From positions 31,782,501 through 31,846,500 of the forward strand of contig NC_059501.1 in assembly GCF_914767665.1 (NCBI RefSeq): 64,000 bases of DNA, in the 5' to 3' direction. The notes beneath the pieces were generated by a model. The model saw only the letters and a program-made list of their open reading frames with translations. It did no database searches and was not told the DNA's origin. This document shows positions 1-12,569 of the stretch, piece after piece; position 1 is the first letter of the stretch; every line of letters begins with the position of its first letter. The stretch is from Harmonia axyridis (Eukaryota > Arthropoda > Insecta > Coleoptera > Coccinellidae). The translations under genes and the position numbers were made by a program.

Positions 1-3000
1 ATCCACATCTTTGCAAATGCATTTTTTCAATTCCAAGGGTTCTTTATGTAACACATGTTTCAATTAACTATAATGGCATCTTATTTGTGAACAATTTTGG
101 AGAATCTTTTACTGGAGTGATCAAATCCAGGAAGAAAAGAATATTTTGGGATAGAAAGCAGTCTCTCTTGATGCCAATAATGCCCATCACGGTATCTAAA
201 ATCCCTAGAATATATAGAGCAATATCTATAGTAAGTGATCCAAAGGGTGAAGATTTTTGTGTGATACAGGTGAGTAAGAAAAACAATTTCAAAATTTATA
301 AATGAATTAGGTCCAAACAGAATCTGAACTGATTTGGTAACTAAAAGAATACATTTTTGAAAGACTATTTCTTAAAAATATTTAATTATGGAAATTATCA
401 TATTGACTTGTCAAAAGTAATAATGAAGAAATGGTAGTGGGGGTTAATGCTCATTTTGGAAGTGAAGACTAATCTGAAACTCTGAAATCAACAAAGCTTC
501 CCAAAAAACTTGATTATTTTTCATAGAAAGTACCATTTTTGAGATAATCCCTGTACCTATATGTATAGTAGCAATATTGACCTACCTATCAACATTATTT
601 TCTTTGGGGAGGGAGAGATTTGAAATGAGATTCACCTACTCAACAGGTCTCGAGCTGCCACTGTAAACCAAACTTGATTCACTTAGTTGAAAAGAAATAA
701 TCGAAAGTGCTTGACTTCCAATAATATATTACACAGAAATTACCATGTTTCAAAAGTATAAAATTATTGTTTTTACTAGCAAAACCCATATGGTCCCCAG
801 ATTCCAGAACAAAATGATCTGGAGATGGATATGAAAAAGCATCTAACTGAATTACTGGAAGAAGCAACTGAAGAAGATAATATTCACGATGTTGTAATAA
901 AAATAAACCACCAATTATATCCAGCTCATAAGTATATTTTAGCAAATGAAAGTAATTTATTGAGTTTTTGTGATAACAAAAATGAAATAATACTGAAGGA
1001 CATTAACATAGATCTTTTCGAAGAATTATTATTATATATTTATACTGGCACATGTACTTTATTGGAAGTAGGAGAATGTTCAAAAAAGTTCATGAAGTAC
1101 TGCATAAGTTACAGTGATAATGAAGAAGAAATTAACAAGACACAAAATACTTCACAAGATCCTATTAGAATCTTACAAGAGTTATCAAAACGTTTTGGTT
1201 GTAAGAAACTTCAGAGAATTCTGAGTGATTACTACATGCAAAATATTTATATATTCAGAAAGGGTAATGAACATATTGAATCCAAGAATTATCTAAGGAA
1301 AGATTTTCCTGAATACTATGACATCACCATAAAGTGCAGTGATAGCAAAGAGATTAAAGCACATAAATGCATTTTAGTTGCCAGACTGGAATATTTCAGT
1401 AATTTATTTGCAACCAGATGGAACAATGTAAGTTAATAATATAATTAGAAATACATGTCAAAGAATTGAATAGTGCAATAGAAAAAACATTTGAATTCAT
1501 TTTTGAATTGTTTTCTTCATTTCCACTCAGAACTAGTTATGTAGTATATCTCTATAGATTGAAGCTTCTGAGAGGTCTTGTGAACCGGGATAAAAACCAT
1601 TAAACATCAAGATGCATATTTTCATGAAAAACTTTTTAAACACTTTTATATTTTCACTCATACTTTTTTGAGGAATTTAGAGATGTGACCTGTCAAACAT
1701 TCGTAAGAAATTTGATTTTTGATCCTTAAATGCTAGGGACTGGGAAGAATGTATAATTTATTGTCCAAATGAAGGCTATTTAAGTGCGTCTTGGAGAGTT
1801 CAAATTATATTTTGTTATGTCTTACCAAACTATTTTGATTTCATTGCTAAGGTATGAAAATTTGAAGTTTTTATAGCCATTGCACATAATGTGAACAGAG
1901 AAATAAGTTTTATGTTTAATAGGTTTTATTAACAAAATTATAACAAATTATGAATACCATAAAAAAATGTTTCTGAATTAATTGGAATTGGCAACTCTTT
2001 AAGAATCTCGTGAATGTTAAATTGCCTCCAGCAAATATGGATTCATGTTTCATTGTCTGGTTATCTATTTTCTTTAAAGAAAAACCAGACTCAGAAGGTA
2101 TCTCTGCAAACATTCTGGAAACCTCATTTTTCAAAGATATAGTGACCTCTATATATCTTTCAGCAACAGAGTCATATTTCCTTCAAATGTGCACATATCA
2201 TAAATTTGGATAGTAATGCTGAAATATAACTGGGAAGCTTGGGGAATACCATCTTTGTATGGAGTGATATTAGTGAATTGGACAAATCTGTAATGGCCCA
2301 TTCAATCCATTGCATATTTGGCAAAATAAATTTGATGGAAAATTCAATTTATTCCAATTGATAAGTTCAAATAGTTAGAGGTTTGATTTTGAAAATTGAA
2401 TTATGATCAAAAGGTGCACATTTTAATTTATTCTGTTATGGACACTTTCAAATTCTTTGACCTGTATTATATAAACTATTGGTTCACCTATTGATAATGT
2501 TGTAATTTTAGGATACTAAAAGTAGTATTATCATACCATACCCAAGTAATTTGGTAGAAGCCCTATTAGAATTTTTATACTCAGACTCCCAAGATTTCTT
2601 ATCAATGAAAGACGGAGATTTTTTATTGAAATTACTAGTTTTAGCTGATGAATATTTGGTGGATAAACTGAAAAAATATTGTTCAAGACTAATTCTCAAT
2701 ATTAACTACTTAGATCTCAAAAATGCAGTTGAAATTTTACAACTAGCTCATCACATTAAATCGTGTATCTTAATAGAAGGTGTTATGAAATATATTGTGA
2801 ACAATATGGCCTACTTTTTGGAGACTAGGGCTATGGACGATCTCTCTGATGATATTTTGACTGACTTATCAATGTATTATATCACATACAGACAAATAGA
2901 TCGTCGTTATCTAGCCTACAGTGCTGCTTCGGTTTTTGCTGAGGAAATAGTTGATATACATATGAAATATCCTGTGAACTTGGAAATTTCTGAAAAGAGG

Positions 3001-4410
3001 CACATTGGAAAGACAATACCAAAATTGAAACGAAGACCTAAACCATTTAAGAGTACTGTTAATGAGGACAATCCAAAAAAGAATTCTGATGATGAAGATA
3101 AACCTGAAGAAATTTTTACTGAGCCATATTGTGTACCTGATCTCTGTTATGAAAAAATGAAGGCTGAACAACGAGTGTCAGCGATTTGTGCAGCAATAAA
3201 AAAATTAAAAACTGCTACTGATGAACCAGATTTCATAAATTTGGGAAGTCTTTCCCTATCAGATACATTGGATAATTTTCCACTATTGAATAGTCCGCCA
3301 GAGAATAATTATCATAGGCGAAGTACTCCACTAGAAAGTAGTTCACCCAATCAGGAGAAATTTATGATGAAGAGACATCGAATGGTAAGATTGTCTCAAA
3401 AGGAGAGAATGAGACTCTCTTCGGAAAGCAAAAAATCTGCAGAGGCTACTACAGGTGAATAGTATTATTTAAATTTCAAAGATCATATATTTTGCAATCT
3501 TAATGGAATTTTCTTATTGGTATACTAATAATTTAGAATGAATTTATGACACCAGAATCCCATAGTATATTATTCAGTTTATTTCATAATTCAGCTTCTT
3601 TTGATTTCATTTTATTTTAGAGAGTATTATAATTCAACTGATTTGTCTTTTATTTTTTTTCTTCTTGATCTAAAATTAACGAAGCATAAAAGCTAAGTGA
3701 GTTTATAGGCATTGCCTAAACTTTAATCTATGTTTAATAATAATAATAATAAAAACTATATTTTTTTGAAAAACGGAAGATAACATGGAAAACTGTTTCT
3801 CCGGTTGTAAATACAAATGTGGCCACTTCTCCAATAGATTCAACATTCTGCGATATTTTATTAGGTGAGAAAAAATGTTGAGCACTTCACCTTGAATACT
3901 GGTGCCTACTTATCTTTTGTTAGAAGATTTTTATTATTATGTTTGTATTGTATTGTATTTTATATACTAATCACTACCTAAAAGTTGATAGCTAATAAAA
4001 TATAATTCTATAAATTCATTATGATTTCAGAAAGCCCAAAAAATCCATGGAAAATCATTTCTCCTGATGTTTCCAAAAATATAGCAACTTCACCAACAGA
4101 CTCAACTTTCTGTGATATTTTATTAGGTGAGAGGAAATTGAAAGAGAACTTGGTTAAAATTTCAAATAAAAAGCTTGTTCATACTCAGGTAGGAATTATC
4201 TCATTTCTAATTCATTAGTTGCTTTCACACTACTGAAATTACTGCATTTTTATAATGTTTTAGCTCGAGGATAAGGCAATAATGGATTTGGAGAAATTTT
4301 ATAACATAAATGCAGTAGAAGATGAGGTTATTACTGTTCAAAGGGTTGAAATTGGTAATGTCGCCTCCCCTGTTTGGGTTCCTGGCAATAGAGTTCATTG
4401 CAGTCATTGA
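1..4410 (+). CDS. Ibtk: Inhibitor of Bruton tyrosine kinase (IBtk) homologue, C-terminal half, 5 exons
   Basis: IBtk proteins carry ankyrin and RCC1 repeats followed by two BTB domains. They bind Btk-type kinases and act as Cullin-3 substrate adaptors. Exons read as 1-269 (open at the window edge), 801-1427, 2512-3454, 4031-4188 and 4264-4410. All joins are GT-AG and keep frame (phases 0, 0, 1, 0), giving about 713 residues. Exon 1 holds the end of the RCC1 region, with the PRIYRA..SDPKG stretch typical of the family. Exon 2 holds the first BTB domain (HDVVIKIN...PAHKYIL) and the start of the second (YDITIKCSDSKEIKAHKCIL), which continues in exon 3 (LVEALLEFLYSD). A basic linker follows (LSQKERMRLSSE). 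The last two exons give the conserved tail NPWKI, then VHTQ-LEDKAIMDLEKFY. The N-terminal ankyrin and RCC1 exons lie left of the window. I am sure of the family and of exons 2-5; the 5' limit of exon 1 is not determinable here. Confidence 0.88.
3780..3881 (+). pseudogene. Decayed duplicate of Ibtk exon 4
   Basis: This intronic stretch reads W-K-x-V-S-P-x-V-x-x-N-V-A-T-S-P-I-D and then STFCDILLGEKK before a stop at 3879-3881. Ibtk exon 4 (4031-4188) reads WKIISPDVSKNIATSPTD and then STFCDILLGERK. The similarity is continuous over about 30 codons, so this is a tandem copy of the 5' part of that exon, about 260 bp upstream. Both copies contain TTAG/GTGAG, a good donor-like site. In the upstream copy the nearest acceptor-like AG (3778-3779) does not join exon 3 in the right frame, and the tail is lost. 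It looks like a dead exon, not a working alternative exon. Confidence 0.7.
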
Positions 4411-6719
4411 ATAGTTTGTGTTCTTCCATATAAATATTTTAAAATAGATACCTTTAATATTAAATGAGTGTACAGGATTTTATCAGTTTGATTCACTTCA
4501 AATGAATCTCAGGGAAGTTTTTGAAATATTTTCTTCAGCAAAGCATGATAAGAAAATGAACAATTTTCATTAAAAATGAAAAAAAAACATAATACATAAA
4601 ACACACAGTGTTATATTATTTTACATCATTTCACTTCCTTTCTTCCAGTGATATTTTTCCAAATGTTTGACTTTTAATGAACGAGGCTCAATATCAACAA
4701 TTTACAAACCATATATCGTCAGAAGGGGAATAGTCACTAGTCAATAAAAAGAATTTCAAAAGATTCTGGTATGTAGAATCAAAAAATGAAGTTTGAACTC
4801 CCTATTAGACATTCTTCTAATGAGCCTCTTGATTTATTTCTTCAATTTAATCGAATGTTATTTGTAGGTTCAGAATTATTGACAAGTTGAACGCTAGTAT
4901 TCCATCAAAATACAAACTCCAAATAATTTTAAAGAAGAGCTTAGGCTGAAGAAATTAATTTTCCTTCGTTAAATTAGTCTGTTCCTGATGATAACTTGTT
5001 TTACAATAGAAATTGAAAGCTCAATAATCATCATTTTAAATGCATACTATGCACGAAATGTTTGCAATTGGCTTAATGTGAACTATCCAGGAATATGGAT
5101 TGGGTGAGGCAAGCGCGGTCCCAGGGGAGGGGTCAAGGGGGTCATGACAACACCCCCCCCCCAAATGGAGCCACTTAACACTTAATATGCCTTTCAAGCA
5201 GAAAATGTACAAAATGGTCCCATCAAAAACTAGAAACCTATAACGGCTGTTTATGTAAATAAATAAATTTAGGCTCAGCCAATAAAAAACGAGACCACGC
5301 GTGCCGCCACTATGGTTAATTTAGAACTGTAGGGACGAGTACAGTGACTTTATATACTACAGTGACAACAACTCCGTCCATCCGCCATTAAAGGTCGGCT
5401 GGAAATAATAGATTCAAGATTCAGATTATCGCCTGCGCGAAGGTTGTTCGACAGCTCGTTTCTTTTGATGACATCTTTACATTTTGAAACGTTCCAAATT
5501 AGACTGTCCCAGTCACTAACAAGTCAAACAAGAATGCTTCAAAACATGTAAAACAGCACGGCACTCAGCGTAAATAGTGAAAATCAGAGATCTCTGGTGA
5601 AAGTTCGATCTTTAATGGCGGACATGGTTCCTACCAATCAAAACTCTGACAAGCATTGTAGTACATAAAGTTACTGTAGTGACGCGTACAGTGACTATAT
5701 ACTACAGTGACGACACGGCTCGTCAGCGTTTTAATTAATGGCGGATGGCCGAAGTTGTCGTCACTGTAGTGACTCGAAGCCAGCAACTCTCGGGCATGCA
5801 GAGTCACTACACAATATCCAAGAGCAAATTTTCATCTCGATTGAATCTGTAATTTTGAAATTGACAATATTTCGGCCGGCCACATGTACGGAACTCCTAG
5901 TATGACTATACCATTATCGTTTGATATTTGAGACCATTCCCGACTCAAAATTCGAGCGACTGTTCAGGAACGAGTGCTCAAAGTCCTGAAGTGCCTGAAT
6001 AATTCATTTCCAAAACTTTGGACAAATAAAATAGAGACTGATTCAACTAACCATACTCCTATATTTATTGTTTTTCTAGAATAAATTCGATTTGTAGTGA
6101 AGTAATTTATAATATGAGAAGTACTTCATTAGTTCCAATAAGTTTGAGTTTAAAACTATGCTAATGCAGTATTGAAATCAATTTTTGTACCATAATATAA
6201 TAAGAACTATTAGAGTTCATCAGCCACATTAACAAAAGAAAATGGCCCCCATGTCTATCCTTTATATCTAAACATAATCTTATATAATTGGATCCAATTT
6301 TTGGTTTCAATTCATTTAATTGCTTGCAATGAATATTTCCATTTCACAATATTTCAAAGATGAAAAGTACTCATTATTACTTTTATTAGTATTATTACTT
6401 ATACAAAGTACTTATATTGTTTGATGACACATTCTAATATTATCACGCATTTGAATTTACTTACAAATCTGTTATATCAATGCATTTGATATATAAACAA
6501 GAAAAAAAAATTTGATATCATACCTACATCAAATAAAAATCTTATATTGAGAATAATTTACAACACCTCATTTATTCATTCATTTTTCACTATAATATGT
6601 AAAGCAATATCTTCTACATTTGTAATAATAATTATCAAGGATTGACCTTTTAAATTCAATTATATTACTGTAAAGACCTTAGAAAAATATTTTCCAAATG
6701 TATGAATTTACACGACATA
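4411..6719. other. Intergenic region with a G/C-tract repeat and a CAGTGAC repeat block
   Basis: No gene is recognisable between Ibtk and Alg13. Around 5100-5170 is a G-rich then C-rich tract with a run of about eleven C. Between 5330 and 5790 the motif TACAGTGAC / ACTACAGTGAC recurs, beside GTCCATCCGCCATTAA on the left and its near reverse complement TTAATGGCGGATGGCC on the right. This is consistent with a degenerate inverted-repeat (MITE-like) insertion. The rest is AT-rich without structure I can name. Confidence 0.5.
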
Positions 6720-7208
6720 TCATAATCTCATAATACCATTTAAATACTTCCCAAAAGTATCCACGTCTACTTTTGGATATGGCTCAAGAATATTCAAGTC
6801 TTTCGAAAGAGTTTTTTCTAGAGATTCGCAAGTACAATAATACAAATGTCCCTGCTTTGATAAATGTTCAGCAAGTTCATATTGATGATTATCCATTAAA
6901 TCTTCGTTAATTACAACAATCAGAGGTTTTCCACATTGTAGTACTTCTAGACACGATCCAGCTCCAGCATGACTTATAACCAGGTCACTTCTTTTTATTT
7001 CGTCTTCAAAATTTTCAAAGAAACTTTTATATTTAATTTCTATCGATTCATTGGAGACTGTAGTAAAATTCCCATTTCCTGTCTGAAATTGGATGGAACT
7101 ATATCCCAATTTGATTAAAGAATTCAAAATGTTTTCATTTGTCATTGCAGATATCAACTTATCGAATTTAGTAGTTCCTACTGTTACAAATATATGTTTT
7201 TTATTCAT
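6720..7208 (-). CDS. Alg13: UDP-GlcNAc transferase catalytic subunit Alg13
   Basis: Single-exon 162-residue protein. Alg13 is the catalytic subunit which, with the membrane anchor Alg14, adds the second GlcNAc to dolichol-PP-GlcNAc on the cytosolic face of the ER in N-glycan assembly. The N-terminus has the family signature FVTVGTTKFDKLI (residues 7-19). The glycosyltransferase-28 C-terminal-type motif SHAGAGSCLEVLQCGKPLIVV begins near residue 80, followed by the NHQYELAEHL helix. Length matches short-form Alg13 (yeast about 200, insects about 165 residues), without the OTU/Tudor extension of vertebrate long isoforms. The start is ATG at 7208 with no upstream extension. An AATAAA on the minus strand about 150 bp past the stop (TTTATT near 6569) could serve polyadenylation. 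The reading frame is intact. Confidence 0.93.
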   Translation of the reverse strand: MNKKHIFVTVGTTKFDKLISAMTNENILNSLIKLGYSSIQFQTGNGNFTTVSNESIEIKYKSFFENFEDEIKRSDLVISHAGAGSCLEVLQCGKPLIVVINEDLMDNHQYELAEHLSKQGHLYYCTCESLEKTLSKDLNILEPYPKVDVDTFGKYLNGIMRL

Positions 7209-7374
7209 GATTTATTTAATATGATATTGAAACTTACTCAAAAAAAATCTTGTGTTCTAATATAACCTCAATCTATAAGGACTATATAGGGAAGTGAAGT
7301 TAGCTGCCCGCATCCCCTGTCGAGTGTCGAAGAGGATCCGAATCAGAGATACCAAACATGTTTTTTAACAAAAT

Positions 7375-7608
7375 GCGATTTCAAGCAGATAACCACTAAT
7401 ACTAATAACCGCGGTAATAATATTACCGCGGATATTAGTATTAATGGTTATCTAGACCAGATATTATCTGGTCTTGCCCTTGGTTTTAGCTAAGATGTCT
7501 GAATAAAAAGTTTTAGACATCATAATTAACAATAACTAAAAGCTAAAAAAGCGCTCGGTTATGCATTTGGTTCCTAACAATGATAACCGGTTATTCGCTT
7601 GAAATCGC
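7375..7608. mobile_element. Palindromic MITE-like element
   Basis: A pair of terminal inverted repeats (GCGATTTCAAGC-AGATAACC on the left, GGTTATT-CGCTTGAAATCGC on the right) encloses about 230 bp. Inside, 7387-7453 is a 67-bp hairpin with 33-bp arms, two mismatches and a 1-base centre, built around CCGCGGTAATA. Directly after it, 7454-7474 is a perfect 21-bp palindrome (AGACCAGATA-T-TATCTGGTCT). There is no coding potential. It lies 170 bp upstream of the Alg13 start. Confidence 0.6.
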
Positions 7609-8224
7609 TTCTAATCTATAGAGATTGGGCCCAAACCAAATGAAACGAGCGTCATCAAATTGCGTTCCGTGATTTATTTAGCTGGATTTCTTCTGTTCCC
7701 GATTATTTTGGTTCGTTCGTGAAGGACACATCCCTAATACCTATACCAAATTCGTATAAAAATTGTAGAAGTTGATAGCTTTTACAAGAGTTTGCGGACT
7801 CACTAACAGTTACGAAAGTCGGAATTGCCTGAAATGGATTTTGTAGGCAAAATGGAGACTAACAATTTTTTTCATCCTGAAAGTGATTACAAATGCTTAG
7901 GGAATTTACAGTAACTTCAAAATCATGTTTTTTGATAAGATCGGTATGTTTCTTTGGCAAAGAAATCCTAATTTAATTTTATATTGATCACCAAGTTACT
8001 AACACAGACTATTCTTATGAGATTAGGATAGGAATGATTGCCAATATCTTAAAAATCATATCCAACAAAAAACTTTCTTATACTTCCGTTTTCTCCGATT
8101 TCATTAATGATTATTTATCCATAACTTAGAGGAATTAAGATGGAATTTATAGTTACTAATGCAAATTGCTTATATTAATGTTATCAAAAAAATGATTGGA
8201 CACATTTCAAAAATTATTGATCTA

Positions 8225-9437
8225 GGGTAAATGCACTGGTTCTCGACCAGTTAACAGAAACATCGATTTCGAGCACGATTTTTTCACACATAAACTTATC
8301 AAATTCCAATGGTGTTGGTTTTCATCGATTCTTTGGCGAGTTTTAAATGATTTGTCATATAATTTTAAACGTTCTTTCCGTATTTAACCTTTGAAATGTG
8401 GAAACATATAGAAAATCTCAATAACCTTCGGTTCTCGACCACGCCGCAGAGTTCTCGACCATTTTTGTGTTAGTTTTCGACCACTAATAATAGTGGCCGC
8501 TCCACTTAAAACTGTTATAAAAAACTTTAGAGCGAGATGAGTGATTAGTACTTACTTTCGTACCGTACCATCGACATCACTACCTTTCACTCAGATGGGT
8601 TTCAGATGAGCTAATCAAGTAAGAAACACTCGAAACGTAAAAAAAAATTATTTTGCAAAAGTTTCCACTTTCTATGAATATTTCAAAATAGCAACTCATA
8701 CAATATTATTTGGTTATTTTGCTCTTAATATCTATTTAGAAACTAATGAGTAAATAAAATATAAAACACCGACCACCAGTGGTCGAGAATTAAGTACAAT
8801 CAAATTGGTTCTCGACCGCGAATAAACAAAGGGTAGAAATAAGTGTTTCAACGTTAATTCGGTGGTCGCAAACTAATATTCAGAAAGTAGATATATAAAT
8901 GAATCAGGGTATCGAAAAAAAAACGAAAATGATCCAACAGAAATATATCGGTTGACATAAACAATTATTGAAGTAACATATTGGTTCTCGACCACTTTGG
9001 TCGAGAAATAAAAGATACAAATTTTCCAATACCAGTTCGCGACCACCGAATATTTAACGAAAAAATATACATTTATCTGCTTCTTGATTGAAATACACTC
9101 AAAAATATATCTTATAGTTGATATGGAACAAAATATACACACATAATTCATTTAAAATAAGAAATAATTACTATTTTCTGGTCATCTATCACAAAGCACT
9201 TTTCTAAGAGAGGACGAGAAAGAACCCTTTTCTATGATAGACGATTATAAACTATTTTTTAACGCGAAAACTTTGACCTATACCTCTACTATGCAAACTA
9301 TCTTGGAAGGGTAGAATGGTCGAGAACACGTACCGCGAAAATATTTCGCACTACATGATATATTTTTATTATTATTTTATCTCAAATCACGGAATGGTCG
9401 AGAACCAGTGCCGGTCGGCTAACCAGTGCATTTACCC
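8225..9437. mobile_element. Non-autonomous DNA transposon with CTCGACCA subterminal repeat array
   Basis: Perfect 17-bp terminal inverted repeats (GGGTAAATGCACTGGTT) at 8225-8241 and 9421-9437 are flanked by TA on both sides (8223-8224, 9438-9439). Inside, the motif GGTTCTCGACCA or close variants recurs at least ten times in both orientations, near 8242, 8434, 8453, 8476, 8780, 8805, 8984, 8998, 9036, 9317 and 9393. Many copies cluster near the ends, but some are central. There is no transposase reading frame. Arrays of short subterminal repeats are known in several cut-and-paste families as transposase binding sites; which superfamily this belongs to I cannot tell. Confidence 0.75.
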
Positions 9438-9856
9438 TATCATCTTGTCTCAATTTAAATGAGAAGATGAAGTATTTTGTACAACTCATAGAAGAAGGCC
9501 CCAGGCTCATCTAATCATTTCGTGTCAGGTAAACAATGAAGTGTTTTGCCTGAAGTAACAGAAGAGATAAGATAGCCTATACAGAAAATAGATTTCACAA
9601 GTTCAGAGCTCCACATCTGTATCTTGGAGAGAGTATATAAAATTTGAAATATTGTTTTTCTCTCAAATTCTTTTATAATGATAGCTGAAATCCTAAATTA
9701 TTATATCTTCCAATTTTGTGAAGAATATATCAGTTCATTTGATTTTGTTCAAAGCTAAAATTAAGTTTTTGAAATAAAACAAAAGTCACAAGCAAATATT
9801 CACTCTATCCTCCCAGATTCATAAATTTAAATTACAAATTATTTCAAAATTCACAC

Positions 9857-10146
9857 TTAAATACGGCGTTTCTGAGTACTTATATACAGAACATTGTTTC
9901 CCCTGATAAAAGCATCACCAAATTTATTCTTCAATTGGCCATTCACATATTCTTCTGTTTGCTCTAAAGCAATATTCATGTAGCCATCTAAACATGCTAA
10001 AACACCTAAAAAAATAGAGACTGTAAAATGTTAATTTTCTTTTTCTGAATAATACCTCTGTAATCAACTCCACTATTCAACTTAACTACTACAGGTCTCG
10101 CATGAATTTGTTGAATGAATGAAGATAATGCCTCTTTTCTATTCAT
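9857..10146 (-). CDS. LSm6: U6 snRNA-associated Sm-like protein LSm6
   Basis: Two exons on the minus strand: 10146-10056 (91 nt) and 10005-9857 (149 nt), joined across a 50-bp GT-AG intron in phase 1, giving a 79-residue protein. LSm6 is a subunit of the LSm1-7 ring (mRNA decapping and decay) and the LSm2-8 ring (U6 snRNA, splicing). The Sm1 motif reads RPVVVKLNSGVDYRGVLACLD and the Sm2 motif reads GDAFIRGNNVLYIST. The protein ends QKRRI, and human LSm6 has the same overall layout and length. The splice sites are CAGAG/GTATT and TTTTTTTAG/GTG. Both exons are too short to stand out as long open frames, but their joined product matches the family throughout. It is intact and likely functional. 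Confidence 0.93.
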
Positions 10147-10559
10147 TTTTCTGATTTAAATTATGGTTTTAGGTAATACTATTATATATTATCTCTTTTA
10201 TTTAGATAATTTTAGCAAATATAAAATGGAAAGCCAGCTATTATCAGCAAATAAACTGAATAATTCTACTTCTGCTTTTTTTATTTCTACTTTCAGGTTA
10301 GGTTAGGATTACAGAGTATTTATATTCTTCTTCTTCTTCTCTTTCCAATGTGCCAGGCTATCCGTCATTTGAAAATGTACGAAGTCCTCCTTCAATCCTT
10401 CCAATCAGGGAATCAGGTCTTGACTTCCATATTATCTTCTAACTTGAAGGTTTGTTTTTTGAAGGTTCACCAACGCAGGGATTTGAAGAGAGGGCATACT
10501 ATACTCAATACGTCACGAACATAAATCCCAGACATACATGGATACATGTGATCCAAAGG

Positions 10560-12120
10560 TTAGCCAGGTCCCTATAATTTCTCTCCCGAGGTCAGCACCT
10601 TGTCGTGGTGGGAGGGCTTGAAGTAGACAGTGAAACTCAGACTGACTAAAAAATGTGGCTAATCCCAGCCTGCTACATTCCCTTTACCTCAACAATCCCA
10701 TGTTACCCCAAACACCTCTAATATATACCCTTCCAAACGACAGGTTCTAAAAGAACGAACAACACGAGGAAAAAAGCAAGGGGTCCACCAAAGATGAGAT
10801 AGAGGCGCAGAACCGACCAGACAGTGGCCATAATGGTAGGTGGATCACTGACAGGTCTAGCAGAATGAGAAGGAAGCAAGAAGATGCCAACATTTGGCTG
10901 AGAGTATGTGGTTACTTATGTTTCCGCGGGCGCCAGTTTAGAACCTAGATTGGGATTGTCGGTACACTATTCGAGGAGTAACCATGATTTTTATGTCCTC
11001 GAATCTAAGGAAACGAGGATAACAAAAAAAGTATGTTAGCTCTCTGCTCAACGTCACTGTTCGAGATCAAAATCAATAAACTCCTTCAAAAAAACTCCCC
11101 TCTTATAACATCTCGACACGAACAGGGGTGAATCCTGTGCTGTGAGGACTTAGAATTTGCTTCAGTTGTGCTAGTTTGAAAAGGTCGCAAGACCCTTGGG
11201 TACAGACCAGGGCCTTCTCGTGGTAATAAGTTCTAAGGGAGGAAGCTTGCCCACAAAATCCCTGCAGGGAACTACCTCATGCTTGAGTTCCGTAATCAGA
11301 GCTATGGAGACAACCACGGAACGAGGGAGGTCATAGGTGGGTCGATGTCTCACACTTTTCAGGCTACCTACTAGATGACTCTACTACCTTCAACGAATTT
11401 TTCCTGCCCTATCCCATACTCCAAACAAGAAGGATATTCCGCCGTAAAATACCAAACCCATGGTGAGCCGACCGCACTGAGGCTGAATGCGTAAGAGAAA
11501 GGTTGGTGCCCTTGGAACCTTTGTCTACGGGTTCGGCAATGGTGTAATGGAGCTTTTTAGTGATCATGCCCTTAAGGTGAGCCTCACACTACCCAATAGG
11601 TGCCGATAGAAGCTGTCGACATTTGTTGGACGTCCATATGTTGGATGTCCCTCCATTAAAAGAAGGTCCCTTGGATATTTGAGCTGATTAAGAAATTGTC
11701 CAGCAGCCTGTAAACAATCACATCATTTGAAAATATCAAGGCGTAGATATTAATGCGGAAAGTTTTGATATTTACTTGAGTCTTCGTGAAATATTTTACA
11801 GTTATTCTGATTACTTCGGCAAGAGGAAAAAATGTGCCAAAAATCACCTTTGCTTCCACAATTACAGTTCGGTAATCCGAACTGATTACACGAAGTTTGA
11901 AAAGATGACACGAAGAGCAGCAGTGATTGGACCTCAACCTATTGACAATAGTAATATTACCTCTAGGGATATGGATCCCGGAATGGGAAACGTTTTAAAG
12001 TTTTGGCGCTGACATAGTATCAGTAAATACTTTCTTTCATTTGTGTGCTCCAAACTGTCTTCCATTTTTCCCAGATTTTGTACCTGTATTGTGACCAATA
12101 ATAATAAATATTAATAATCT
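10560..12120. other. Unclassified repeat-like region, probably non-LTR retrotransposon 5' sequence
   Basis: This stretch has higher G+C than its surroundings and sits next to a jockey-type relic. Near 10580 it reads CCGAGGTCAGCACCTTGTCG followed by TGGTGGGAGGG, a style of sequence I associate with untranslated leaders of insect retrotransposons. It contains only short frames, none with a domain I recognise. I cannot assign it to a family or tell whether it belongs to the downstream relic. Confidence 0.35.
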
Positions 12121-12569
12121 CTGAAGTCCGCCTTAAGATTAAGGAAGGTGGATTTTTTGGAACCTAATTTATCTGCTCTCATCATTTCCCTCAATGTTAA
12201 TGTGGCTTGGTACCCAAATAAACCTCCTTGAACAAAAATTGTAGGATCGATTGGATGGCGAGGGAGATCATATCCAGCTGAGAGACTATTTTGAGATCTT
12301 TTCCAGAGCGCTTTTTGAATCAGAAATAAATATACTTTTTGACATTTCTTTTTTGATCTCCTTCGTTGCCTCTAGTATTGCGGTCATTTGAGCAGAACAT
12401 ATTGAAAAACAATCCGGGAGTTTCTGCCCAATCGGGATGTCGTTTGAACCGTAAATTGCAACCGATAAAAGCTGCTAATTTCAGATGAATTGGATTATCT
12501 GGGATGGGGAGGATCTCATATATCTCATGGCGTTTCGTAAGACAGCTTATTGTATCCGATCCATCTTTT

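Noticed and set aside
3780..3881. Functional alternative Ibtk exon
   Set aside because: The only nearby acceptor joins exon 3 out of frame and the exon length is not a multiple of three.
8225..9437. Spaced CTCGACCA motifs as a CRISPR-like array
   Set aside because: Spacing and orientation are irregular, the motif is short and the DNA is insect; subterminal transposon repeats explain it.
10290..10312. TTAGG telomeric repeat
   Set aside because: Only two units; not enough to call interstitial telomere.
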